DNA of 64,000 nucleotides from Ascaphus truei (GCA_036426205.1 CM071570.1:69279585-69343584), one strand, 5' to 3'; shown: positions 35,086 through 46,500, counted from the stretch's first letter. A program made the numbers and translations. The notes: a model not told the origin generated them from the letters alone.

Positions 35086-35720
35086 AGGAGAAACTGGATC
35101 TTCTCCCAAGAGGGTTGAGCAGCGAAGTTTGCCATTCTTATTTTTAGATTTGAGCACTTTGGATTATTGATATTTATCACATTATCTTTATTTGTTTATA
35201 TATTTCCCCTTCATTAGTAGCGCCTCACATTTTTTGTTCTACACAGGTCTTATATAAGGCCTGTCCTGTCTCATTTTAGCTTAAGGCTGCAGCCCTAGTA
35301 CCTTCTACATGCGTTCAAGCATCGCCCCCCCAGTCAGTCCGGTCCCAGTTATTACCTTGTCGTGCACATTTCCACAGTGGTGCGCGACAGGTTTTCAGTA
35401 AAGTCCGTGAAATTGAGTTTAGAGTGTGCAACGGAGGCGTGGCCATACCCCGCCGGTGGTTCAACCAATGAGGGCGAACCAGCCTCGTGAGGTCATGGCC
35501 ACGCCCATGCAAACCCCTAGTCCCCTCCTGTCGCAAACTCTCCCTCTGTCCCAGGGCCGCAGATCGCGGTGCAGCACTGTGCACACACCGCCCCCGCCGG
35601 GCGCGCGTACTACAGTGCTGACTGTGAACTCACCCTAAGAAGCCGACGGGACAACATACACCCTATGGATTTAAATGGATTACAATGGACAGATGAAGAT
35701 ACAGATGAATAAAGAAGAAG

Positions 35721-35814
35721 ATGGATTTACCGGCTGTTGAGGATAAATACGACAAGTGTCAAGAGGTTCCTGCTTTGCTGATGGACGCAGAATCGGATGG
35801 TGAAGATGTCAAAA
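35721..35814 (+). other. Possible short coding exon in unit C
   Basis: An ATG opens a frame reading MDLPAVEDKYDKCQEVPALL then an acidic ESDGEDVK, ending at AA|GTAAGA (GT at 35815). It is acidic like the second exon-like block at 36490-36554. No known family; could be chance. Confidence 0.3.
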
Positions 35815-36489
35815 GTAAGAAAAACATTGATTGTATTTATTTTCATTGCGTAATTTTTATTCTTAGTTTTTTTATTGTGTTTTTTTATTCTTTGTTTTTT
35901 TAATTCTGTTTTTTCGCTGCTTACTTTTTCTCATTGTGTTTTTTTGATGCTTGTTTTTTCTAATTCTATTTTTGACGCTTGTTTTTTCTAATTCTATTTT
36001 TTTATGCTTGTTTTTGTTTAGGATGCCCATTGACTGCCAATGTGTTTATCTATGTCCATTTCTTTGTATAGATAAATACAGTGACAGGCAGTGCATTTTT
36101 TGGCAAATGCTTGTTTTTAATTATATTTTGTTTTTAGTTTCTTGTTTAAATTTAATTTTTGTGCTGTTAAGGTGCTTGGTTTATTTAATTGCTGTGTTGT
36201 TTAGGTGCTTGTTTTTTTTTATTGTTGTCTCTTTGTGGTGCTGTATTTTTCTTTAGTATGCACATTGACTGCCAGAGGGGTTAATCATTCCCATATTATA
36301 TGGGTATGATGTATCACTTTGTCAATCAATGGTTAGAGGTTGGGGGTAGTTTCCCTGGGGAGGTTTGTTAGGTCACCAGCGTGGGTAACGTGGGAAGGTG
36401 GCTAAACCCTTAATTACTATAGCGGTTATTAAACACTTAGGTGATTAAGGGATTCGGGCCATTACAGTAGTCTGTATTTTTATTGTACT

Positions 36490-36560
36490 GTTGCTGCCCC
36501 TGGAGGACATGGACTCGGATGATGGTGATGATGATGGCCTTCATCCTGGCAGGGGTAAGT
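36490..36560 (+). other. Second exon-like block of unit C
   Basis: Frame reads DSDDGDDDGLHPG and ends at GTAAGT (36555). Homologous to 23250-23315 and 28490-28552. No clear acceptor AG. Confidence 0.4.
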
Positions 36561-37449
36561 GGAAGTTGTATTTACTTTATGCTGGCTGGATGTTGTTTTA
36601 TTTTTAATGGGCAAATGATCTATTATCCAGATATGGATAATAGTAATTTTGCCCATTACTATACTGTAATGTTATGGTTGTTGGAGGTAGAGGTGGTGCC
36701 CATTCATTCCCATTGGGGTTATCTTTGCTCCAATTGAGGGCATAGGTAACAACACTGGCAATGATTGGGTGTATTTGTTAGTATTGTGTTTTAATGTTTA
36801 TTGTGGGTAGCGGGGCCCGTGGTGGGTGTTTATGCCTCCCGGGTAGTAACCTCTAAGGTAATGAAGGGTTTAACTCCTCCCATAACCCTTTCGCAAGGCC
36901 TAAACAACCACCATAGGCGAGATACCACCTAAACCCACCCCCGCTACCCACAGTAAACTGGGCACTGGTAGTTAGCTCCTTCAATGCCTTAATTGTTAGC
37001 CGCTAAGGTAATGAAGCTGCCTTTAAATGTATTTTTAATGCATTGGATTGAAGACGGGGGTCTCCGGAGCTGGTATTAATGTGTATCAGCTCTGTAGACT
37101 CCTGGCTTAATTCTGAAACAGGAAAATGCATTTTTTTCCAAGTACAACTCTCAAATCCCTTCTCAACGCCCTTGGGGTGGTGAGATGAGATCTGTGATAT
37201 TTTGCTATTTCAGAGCCTCAATAAGATTCTCGAGGCTACTAGAATAGCGGTATTTTATCAAAATGGCACTATTTTGCTTTTTGAAGCTCCCGCTTGATGT
37301 GTTTGAGCAGGAGCGAGAACTCTCGGGAAAATGCACTCCCTGTATGAATTTGGCAGATTATCAAAGCTTTCTGAATAGCAAATCAGCCAAATCATATGGG
37401 AAGTGCCAAAAAACTTGATGAGTTGTTTTTCAAACCTACTAGAATAAGC

Positions 37450-39830
37450 CCTATGAATTTCAAGTGATGCATTCAGCCTATGGAATGCATCTCCCTGCCT
37501 TCCAGCATTTTATAAATTAAGTGTTATGAGAGTTCATCAACATCTGTGTAATAGTATACGTAGATGACATCATGATCTTCTCTTCATCTTTGGATGAACA
37601 TGGAACACCATGTAAAGGCAGTTTTAAAATACTTAAGACAACATAAACTATTTGTAAAATTGGGGAAATGCCAATTTCATGTCACTGATGTGGAATTTCT
37701 TGGTTTTGTTATTACATCCGAAGGAATTAAGATGGACCCAAAAAAGATTCAGTCGTGGATTGATTGGCCACCTCCAAGAAGCGTAAGAGATGACCAATGC
37801 GTTACATTTTTACCGTAGATTTATTGGAAATATTTCAAGAATTATTGCATCTATTACAGTACTTGGCTCCTAAGAAAAGGGATCAAATTTGACTTAAACA
37901 CAGAAGCAGAAAAGGTATTTACTAGCTTGGAAATGATATTCACTACTGCATATGTTTTATTGCATCTAGATCTCCATCAGCCATACAGAGTGGGAGCAAA
38001 TGTCTCTAATGTTGCTGTTGTGGCAATTTTTTAACACATCATTGAGAAACTGGTAAAATGCACCCAGTTTTCATGGAAACTTTCACCTGCAGAAGTTAAC
38101 CTTACCTTCACGAAAAAAGAGCTCTTAGCCGTAAAAGTCGCTTTTGAAGATTTCGACTTTATTTAATGGGAACACATCATTTAGTTACTGATTATACAAA
38201 TCATCATAACCTCCTTTAATCAATTTGTTCATTAACCTCACATCAATTGAGGTGGTCCCTATTCTTCACAGATTATCATTTCATAATTACTTTTCGTCCA
38301 GGCTGATCAAATAGCAATGCGGACACACTTTCACAGTTTCTTGAAGAAGGGAGTTTGGAAGAACAAGACAAATAACCTGAGTTTAGGTTGATTTTTAGGG
38401 GCCTCAGATACTACAAAGACATTTCTGGTGGCCGTTTATGAACACTACAGTACAAGATTACGTGTGTTCTTGTAACACCTATATTTGAGCCAAAACCAAC
38501 AGGATGGCTCCACTTGGTCTATTGATGCCTATAGCTCCACCACCTGCTCCGCGGCATACCCTGTCTTTAGATTTCATGGTTCAACTCTCCATTGAAAGGT
38601 GTTAGAATACTATCTTGGTTGTCGTCAACATGTTTACCAAGATGAGTCAATCTATTCCCACAAAAGGAATACCATACATGGAGCTGCTGGCAAAACTGTT
38701 TCTACAGAACATAGCTGACCTTCATGGAGTGTCATCCTTCCTGATCTTGGAGAGAGGGTCACAATATACATCATGCTTCTGGAAAGCTTATTGTTCCACG
38801 GTTGGCATTGACTTACATCTCACCTCTAGCTACTGTATGATCCTTAATCCGATGGGCAAGCAGAGAGGGTGAACCAGGTCCTGGAATAATATCTGCAGGT
38901 TCACTTGCAACAAGGAACTTCCAACTGGGTAGAGTTGCTATGGATGGCAGAATTTGTTTATAATAATGCTGAACATTCCACGTTGAAATATTCTCCATTT
39001 TTTTTGAGACTTTGGGTATCATCCTAGAATGATTCCAGAATGAATGCCAGATAATCCTACTACACTGGCGACACACTTTATTCGAGCTCGGCTAGTCCCA
39101 CGAATTCGGGTATACTCGGGTGTATTGAGGTTTGTGACTGTTTTCTGCCCGAGTGCATTGCGTTATTTTCCAGGCAGGGATTGAAGCATTTTATTCCCGC
39201 TGGCTGCAATACTGCACAGTATATATATATATATATATACTGCATTACAATTCATGAATTTATGCCATCTGGTAGACATGCGAAGCATTGCAGCCTATTA
39301 AATCATAATCATTATCATTTAACAGATCAGCCGCCCGTCAGCCAGGCATGAACCATGGCTGGGAAGGCAAACGCAACGGGGCTTGTCAGAGGTGAGGAGC
39401 GGCGCATTCCAGGTATCTGCCAGGTATATACTGGGTATTTGCTCGAATAAAGTGTGTCGCAGCAGTATGTGCTCAGTAGAGGAACGCAATAGACTCATGC
39501 TACGGACATTCTTAACCGCTCAAGAAAATCTTAAGCTAACGATTCTTACAAGAAATTTGCTGATAAAAAGCAAAAACTAGCTACTCAGTACATTGGTGCT
39601 GATCATACTGCATTTAGTTATTTAAAAAAAAAATGAATCTAAAGTGTCCCAGGAAATGTCATACACATTATATTGGCCCATTCCCGGTTGAAAAATGCAC
39701 CAACGCGGGGGCTCTTAGAGTTAAACTTCCAGTTACCTTAAAAATTCATACTGTGTTCCATGTCTCACTTCTACTGTATATTCGTTATCTCCAAAAGTAA
39801 GGTTAACAATGCCCCCCTAGCCTGAGGTAT
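37450..39830 (+). pseudogene. Ty3/gypsy pol remnant (RT, RNase H, integrase)
   Basis: Successive frames read YEFQVM, VIVYVDDIMIFS (catalytic YVDD at 37557-37568), VKAVLKYLRQHKLFVKLGKC with EFLGFVIT (RT thumb), RNase H (LLAVKVAFEDFR, LVTDYTNHHNLL, where DHKNL is expected), and integrase (VVVNMFTKMS, LHGV, GSQYTS, ELLWMAEFVYNNAEHST). After a MITE, the C-terminal IGPFPV..IHTVFHVSLL follows. Many stops and shifts. The upstream RT, protease and gag are not next to it because unit C interrupts. Confidence 0.88.
39063..39465. mobile_element. Tc1/mariner-type MITE, copy 2, in gypsy integrase
   Basis: Inverse-oriented near-identical copy of 10424-10816, with TA at 39061-39062 and 39466-39467. A central (TA)n is longer here. 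It splits the gypsy integrase. Confidence 0.88.
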
Positions 39831-39942
39831 TTTTGTTTCTCCCTGGTTATCTCATTTTTTTCACCTAGCTCAGCAGACTTTAAAGATCCCTTTTTGTTTT
39901 GCCTTTATCATTAACTGCCTTGATTTGAGCATTAAACACTAT

Positions 39943-41040
39943 GGGCCTCATGCACTAAAGGTTCATAAAAAAAAATCACCGGGCCATTTATATCACCGTT
40001 TTTATGAGCTTTGCTATCACGGTATTCAGAAAGCCTTCATTACCTGTCATAGCAAAATTCACAAAACGGCGATTAGCCAGTGATCTAATGAACGCCCCTC
40101 TGAAAAGGCCTTACCTGGCGAGTTGTATCTGCTGCAGAGAGAGCTGCTCTGCGAGAGCCATCTCTTCCTGTGCAAATCTCGCCTCAAATGCATGTGTATA
40201 AATTTTAATTTTGATAATAGTTTAGATGAGCAGGGGGGGTCTCCTGAGCTGAACTGCATTGGTTTCAGCCTCGAGGACCCCATACTTCCCGAGATTCAGG
40301 TGGTATCTCCTATGTATTTTATTCCCATGGTCATGTGACGTGGAAATTTAAATGCATAGGAGATACAGCACCCCATAACGGGGCCTGTATCTCGGGAAGT
40401 AGGGTGTCCCTGAGGCTATCCGCTATGGTAATGAAGTTTACTGTAAATGCATTTTTGTTGCATAGGATTCATGCCCGGGGTGTCTGGTGCTACACTGGCG
40501 TCCGCCTTTATTCTAAAGCGGCCGCCACCGCAAAGTGCGTCTGTCTCGCGGCTGTTTCCTGGTACGTGCCGCACGTCACAGCCAGGGGGAGCAGCTGCGG
40601 ATCGCGAGGTGAGCAGATGCGATGTGCACGCGGGGAAGAAGATGCGCACGCGGGGAGGGGAAGGCGGCTGGCACGCGGCCAAGTTCGCAAACTGCCGAAA
40701 ACAATACCGGGCAAACGTTACAATAAAGCTAGTCGCAGCATTAATATTAATCGATATCAGCTCCAGAGATTCCCGGCATCAATCCAATGCAGGAAAAATG
40801 TATTTTTTTTCTAAGTCCCATCTCGCCGCTTCTCTGCAGGTTTCCAATACCTTTACACCAACTTTTTCTGGCATGAGGATTTTGTGATAAAATCACCATT
40901 CTAGAGCGGTGACAGGCGTTTATAGCCTAATCACTGCTACTAGAATTGTGTGAGTTTATGAACATGCCGAAAGTGGTGATAAGTGGCTTATCACCGCTGC
41001 CTCAGTGATTTTTTTTATGACCAATTTTTTTTGAGCGATT
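39943..41040. mobile_element. Harbinger-like unit D1
   Basis: Starts GGGCCTCATGCACTAAAGG after CTAT, as unit A does, and runs through GAATCAATGC-type blocks to TTTTTTTTGAGCGATTCA. The right terminus is not mirrored, so it may be one half of a larger element. Nearly the same sequence, minus a 249-bp insertion, is found in D2. Includes a local inverted repeat around 40290-40410 (GGTATCTCC...GGAGATAC). Confidence 0.65.
40493..40741. mobile_element. GC-rich TA-flanked MITE in unit D1, 249 bp
   Basis: Ends CACTGGCGTCCGCCTTTATTC and (reverse complement) ATGCTGCGACTAGCTTTATT resemble those of the 10424 and 39063 MITEs. TA flanks at 40491-40492 and 40742-40743. D2 has the empty site (GGTGCTAATATTAATGG near 41597-41613) with one TA, which proves the insertion. 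GC-rich, with a NotI site. Confidence 0.85.
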
Positions 41041-43199
41041 CATGGCCTCATGCACTAAAGTTTCATAAAAAAAATTACCGGACCATTTAAATCACCCTTT
41101 TTAGGAGCGTTGCTATCACGGTATTCAGAAAGCTTTCATTACCTGTCATAGCAAAATTCACAGAACGGGTGATAAGCCGGTGATCTGATGAACGACCCTC
41201 TGAAAAGGCCTTACCCGGCGAGTTGTATCTGCTGCAGAGAGAGCTGCTCTAAGAGAGCCGTCTCTCCCTGTGCAAATATCGCCCAAAATTTGTGTATAAA
41301 TTAAAATTTTGTTAATAGTTTAGATGAGCAGGGAGTCTCCTGAGCTGAATCGCATTGGTTTCAGCCTCAGGGACCCCCTACTTCCCGAGATACAGGCCCC
41401 GTTATGGGGTGCCGGTATCTTCTATGCATTTTATTCCCATGGTCACGTGACGCAGACATTGAAATGAATAGGAGATACTGGCCCCCCATAACGGGGCCTG
41501 TATCTCGGGAAGTATGGGGTCCCTGAGGCTATCCGCTATGGTAATGAAGTTTACTGTAAATGCATTTTTTTTGCACAGGATTCATGCCAGGGGTCTCTGG
41601 TGCTAATATTAATGGATATCAGCTCCAGAGATCCCGGCATCAATCCTATGCAGGAAAAATGCATTTTTTTTCTAAGTCCCATCTCGTCGCTTCTCTGCAG
41701 GTTTACAACACCTTTAAGCCAACTTTATCTGGTGTGAGAATTTTGTGATAAAGGGCCTTATTCAGAGAACATTCATAAAAAAATTCGCCAGGGAATTTAA
41801 AATGAATGTTTTTTGGGGGTTGCTATCACGGTATTCAGAAAGGCTCGAATACCTGTGATAGCAGAATGCCCAAACCTGGCGAGTTGCTGCCAGTGAGAGC
41901 ATCGAGCCTCTGCAAAGGCAAAAACCAGCGATTCATTTCTGCTGCAAAGAGAGCTGCTCTGAGAGAGCCGCCTCTCCCAGCGGAGATGTCGCCCGAAATT
42001 TATTTTTTTAAATATACATTCCTTTAATAGTGGAAAGGTGCAGGGGGTCTCTGGAGCTGAACCACGTTGGTTTTATGTCCAGGGACCCCCTGCTTCCTGA
42101 GATATAGGCCTCTTTATGGGGTGCCAGTATCTCCTATGCAAGGAAATGTCCCGCGTCATGATAAGCCTTGATAGCTCTCAATGGGCACCCTAATAAAAAT
42201 ACAGTAATACACAAGACACACAGTAATAAAACCTAACTATACTCCCAAAAAACACACTTCACTAAATAAAATCAGTAGCCAGCTAATCCAATCAATAGAA
42301 GCAATTACAACATCAACAATGAATTAATTAAACCATTACCCAATCAAACCAATTAATCCCTAAAGCAACTCAAAATGAATAGTAACACTAACCAATGTAA
42401 ACAATGAATTAATCCTACATTAATTAATGTAACCATTAAAAGACAAATAAATACATTAAAACTATCTCTGAAGTGTCCATAAAACACATTAGCTAACATA
42501 ATATAACTTTAAGTACAAGCGAACACCAATCGCAAACCTTTTAATACATTAACCATAAACAAACAATCACATCCACATCAATAACAAGCGAGAAATGCCC
42601 CCCAAATATTGGCATAATAATGTATTAATCTGTACCCTAAAGAGGTACAGATTAATATATTATCAGTCAATGTGCCTCCCCCAAAAAGTAAAAAAACACA
42701 CCCCAAAAATAGACCTGTAAAAAGAGACATTTAAAAACATAGAATATCTTACTTATCATTAGAAGCGGTGGCCCTCCGACTCCCGGGGTAACAGGAAGCT
42801 CACGTACCTTGAAGGCCTCCAACAGCATCTGATGCCATCATCCATCAGGATCCGGCTCAGGTACCCTAAACTTCTTTTTTCTTTCTTTACTCACCATCTT
42901 CTATCTTCATCTGTAACCATTTCTTGTTGTTCTTTATCTTCTTTCTTCATCTGTCAATCCATAGAACCCCATGTTAAATCCCAGCCGATGCTGTCTCGTC
43001 GGCTTCTTGGGCTCAAATGAGGCGTCACGGCCTTAAATATGGCTTGTGACGTCACATTTACCCTCACAATGGTTAACAGCCACCGTAATTGGCTGTTAAA
43101 ACCATGTGCAGACTTAAAAAAAAAAATTGTTGCTGTGACGTCCTTAAAGGGAATGATGCCAGCCAATCAAATGGCTGTGCTTCATTTACCTTAACATGA

Positions 43200-43470
43200 C
43201 GTCAGTAAATCCAAGATGGCCACTGTGTCACAAGGTATTTCAGCCAATCAGCGTGTGGAATTGGTTCCCACGATCTGATTGGCTGAAATACCTTGTGACA
43301 CAGCGGCCATCTTGGATTTACTGACGTCATGTTAAAGGTAAATGAAGCACAGCCATTCTGATTGGCTGGCATCATTCCCTTTAAGAGACGTCACAGCAAC
43401 AATTTTTTTTTTTAAGTCTGCACATGGTTTTAACAGCCAATCAGGTGGCTGTTAACCATTGTTGGAGGCC
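43200..43470. promoter_or_regulatory. Central CCAAT/CRE cassette of the nested element
   Basis: Four or more CCAATCAG/CTGATTGGC boxes and TGACGTCA-type sites (43197, 43321, near 43387) arranged about the palindrome centre. On the left arm, read on the minus strand, TATTTAAGG near 43035 and CCTCATTTGAG follow. Looks like a two-way promoter. Inferred only. Confidence 0.45.
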
Positions 43471-43489
43471 TTCAAGGTACGTGAGCTTC

Positions 43490-43533
43490 CTGTTACCCCG
43501 GGAGTCGGAGGGCCACCGCTTCTAATGGTAAGT
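43490..43533 (+). other. Conserved exon end and donor
   Basis: CCCCGGGAGTCGGAGGGCC then CTAATG|GTAAGT (GT at 43528-43529), same as at 47279. The left-arm copy (minus strand, near 42765) has lost the donor G (AATGATAAGT). Confidence 0.5.
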
Positions 43534-46500
43534 AAGATATTCTATGTTTGTAAATGTCTCTTTTTACAGGTCTATTTTTTGGGTGTGTTTTTTGATTTTT
43601 TGGGGGAGGCACATTGACTGATAATATATTAATCTGTACCTCTTTAGGGTACAGATTAATACATTATTATGCCAATATTTGGGGGGCATTTCTCGCTTGT
43701 TATTGATATGGATGTGATTGTTTGTTTATGGTTAATGTATTAAAAGGTTTGCGATTGGTGTTCGCTTGTACTTAAAGTTATATTATGTTAGCTAATGTGT
43801 TTTATGGATACTTTAGAGATAGTTTTAATGTATTTATTTGTCTTTTAATGGTTACATTAATTAATGTAGGATTAATTCATTGTTTACATTGGTTAGTGTT
43901 ACTATTCATTTTGAGTTGCTTTAGGGATTAATTGGTTTGATTGGGTAATGTTTAATTAATTCATTGTTGATGTTGTAATTGCTTCTATTAATTGGATTAG
44001 CTGGCTACTGATTTTATTTAGTGAAATGTGTTTTTTGGGAGTATAGTTAGGTTTTATTACTGTGTGTCTTGTGTATTACTGTATTTTTATTAGGGTGCCC
44101 ATTGAGTGCTATAGAGGCTTATCATGCCCATATTATTATTATTATTATATGGGTAAGATGTACCACTATACTACTCAATGGGTATAGGGTGGGTATAGTC
44201 AGTCTGGGGTGGGTGCTTAGGCCTCACGGGTGAGTGAAGGGGGTATTAGCCCTAAGGATGGGTGTTTAGACCTTGCGGGGGGGTAGCGGTTGGGTTAACC
44301 CCTTTATTACCTTAGCGGTATTAACCGCTAAGGTAATGAAGGGGTTAACTCCCCCCGCAAACCCCCCGCAATGCCTAAACAGCCACTAAGGGCCAAATTC
44401 CCCCTTCACCCACCCCTGCAAGCCACAGTATTGCATTGTACTGTATGTTTATTACAGTAAGCCTGGCACGGGTGTTTAACCCCTTCATTGCCTTAGCAGT
44501 TAGCCGCTAAGGTAATGAAGTTGCTGTACATGCATGTTTCCTGCCTCGGATGCATACCGGGGGGGTCCGGAGCTGCTATTAATGGCTATCAGCTCCGGAG
44601 ACCCCCGGCATCAATCCGAGGCAGGAAAGGGGCCTGATTTCTTCTAAGTCCCGACCCATCGCAGCTCATCGAGGCATTTCCCCACCAATTGTCCAACAAT
44701 TTTGTGGGGAATTGGATTTGGGGAGAAAATCGTTTTTAGGCCTGCGATGGGCTGCGATGGGCCGCGACGCCCGACTCGCGGGTCTCTGAATAGCGGGAGT
44801 TTATCAACCCTCTGAAAATTGTCGAAAAGGGCCTGATCGCTGCTCAGTCAGCGAATTTCGGACGGAGATAAAATTTTGCGTCGATACAGGCCGTTATCGA
44901 GCATTTATCGAGGCTATCTGAATACCAGTAGCCATTTTGGTCGATAAGTGCTCGATAAGGGCCTTATCGAGGCTTTCTGAATAAGGCCCAAAATCACCAT
45001 TCTAGAGCGGTGATAGGCGTTCATAGCCAAATCACTGCTACTAGAATTGCACGAGTTTATGAACATGCTGAAAAGTGGTGATAAGTTGCTTATCACCGCT
45101 GCCTCTGTGATTTTTTTATGACCAATTTTTTTTGAGCAATTCAAGGCCTCATTCAGAGAGGGTTGATAAAACTTATTGCCAAGGCATTTATAATGCCGTT
45201 TTTTTTGGGTGTTGCGGTATTCAGAAAGGCTCGATTACCTGTGATAGCAAAATTCCCAAAATGGGCGAGTTGCTGCCAGTGAGAGCATCGAGCCTCTGAA
45301 AAGGCGTAAACCGGTGATTCATTTCTGCTGCAGAGAGAGCGGCTCTGAGAGAGCCGCCTCTCCCAGTTGAAATGTCGCCCGAAAATTATTTATTTAAATA
45401 TACATTTCTTTCATAGTGTATATGTGCAGGGAGTCTCCGGAGCGTAACCGCGTTGGTTTCAGGTCCAGGAACCCCCTGCTTCCCGAGATACAGGCACCTT
45501 TATGGGGTGCCAGTATCTCCTATGCAAGGAAATGTCCCGGTCACGTGACATGGGACATTTCAATGCAGAGGGATACCGGCACCCTATAAAGGTGCCTGTA
45601 TCTCGGGAAGCAGGGGGTCCCCGGACATAAAACCAACGTAGTTCAGCTCCGGAGACCCCCTGCACATATACACTATGAAAGAAATGTATATTAATTAATA
45701 GTTTAATAAATATCAATACACACCCAGTCCCCCCCTCCGCCCAAACCCATACAGTACAGTAATGGGCAAAATAACTATTATCCAGATATGGATAATAGAT
45801 TATTTGCCCATTATTAAACACTGCATTAGCATACAAAAATAAAGTAAATAAATACAGTTATACTTACCACAACAGCAGGTCCCTCTGTCCTCCGTAGCAA
45901 GAAAGCATATACAGTATACAGTACATAATAAAGACATTCTAATGGCCCTAACCCCTTAATCACGTTAGCGGTTACTAACCGCTATAGTCATTAAGGGGTT
46001 AACCCACCCTGACCCAATACAAACCCGGGAGGCCTAAGCACCCACTCAATGGGCACCTTAATTACAATACATTAATACACAAGACACAGAATAATAAAAC
46101 ATAACTAAACTCCAAAAAACCACACTTCACTAAATAAAAACAGTAGCCAGCTAATCCAATGAATACAAGCAATAACAACATCAACAATGAATTAATTAAA
46201 CCATTAACCTATCAAACCAATTAATTCCTAAACCAACTCAAAATGAATAGCAACACTAACCAATCCAAACAATTAATTACTACAACATTAATTAATTTAA
46301 ACAGTAAAATACAAAGAAAGAAATTCTAACAATATCTGAAATAACCATAAAACACATAATACAACATTAACTACAAACGAACACCAATTGCAAACATTTT
46401 ATTACCATTAAGTATGAAAAAACAAACAATCACATCCACAATATAAACTGAAATGAAAAATAACAACTGCAATACCAAGCCTGAAATGCCCCCCAAATAT

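Larger units (their letters stand above)
31659..35242 (-). mobile_element. Penelope-like element with inverted ends, 3.58 kb
   Basis: Flanked by a perfect 17-bp TSD. On the minus strand: an inverted copy of the element's own 3' end (about 35085-34674), the RT and GIY-YIG coding part (34673-33016), a very AT-rich 3' part (33015-32380), an ACGCGTTTCG motif (32180) and the 3' end (32065-31659). The two end copies are nearly identical over about 400 bp, including the same 72-codon frame in opposite directions. The coding region is 5'-truncated at the LPKIHK motif where the inverted copy is joined. This is the arrangement described for many PLEs. Confidence 0.92.
35243..37449. mobile_element. Harbinger-like unit C, right part
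   Basis: Resumes at the second TATA-like copy, followed by TCATTTTA, an exon-like region (35270-35814), a T-rich stretch, a dyad (36405-36450), a second exon-like block (36490-36554) with GTAAGT, a GGGCAAATGATC hairpin (36608-36655) and a right end ACTAGAATAAGCCC. That end meets gypsy RT sequence (YEFQVM) with no gap, so unit C lies within the gypsy element. Confidence 0.65.
42155..44135. repeat. Palindrome of about 2 kb with unequal arms
   Basis: The left arm (42155-43240) and right arm (43250-44135) are reverse complements, for example TGTACCCTAAAGAGGTACA near 42637 and its match near 43637. The right arm lacks the exon-like 240 bp found in the left arm (about 42825-43070). The centre, GGTATTTCAGCCAATCAG / CTGATTGGCTGAAATACC, lies at 43230-43290. 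Confidence 0.85.
41753..44989. mobile_element. Nested Harbinger-type element, 3.24 kb, 3-bp TSD
   Basis: Inverted ends GGGCCTTATTCAGA and TCTGAATAAGGCCC. Comparison with the empty site in D1 (GTGATAAAATCACC at 40884-40897) shows a 3-bp AAA duplication (41750-41752, 44990-44992). A 3-bp TSD fits PIF/Harbinger. The interior is a palindrome of about 2 kb (42155-44135) whose centre holds CCAAT boxes. A dyad lies at 44297-44348. No transposase. Confidence 0.85.
41041..45144. mobile_element. Harbinger-like unit D2 with a nested element
   Basis: The 41041-41752 and 44990-45144 parts together reproduce D1 (without its MITE). The middle is the inserted 3.24-kb element. D2 directly follows D1, so they look like a tandem duplication or neighbouring inserts. 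Confidence 0.65.

Noticed and set aside
40335..40887. Frames of 159 and 146 codons across 40335-40887
   Set aside because: They cross the borders of the 249-bp MITE, proved by the empty site, so they cannot be an old gene.
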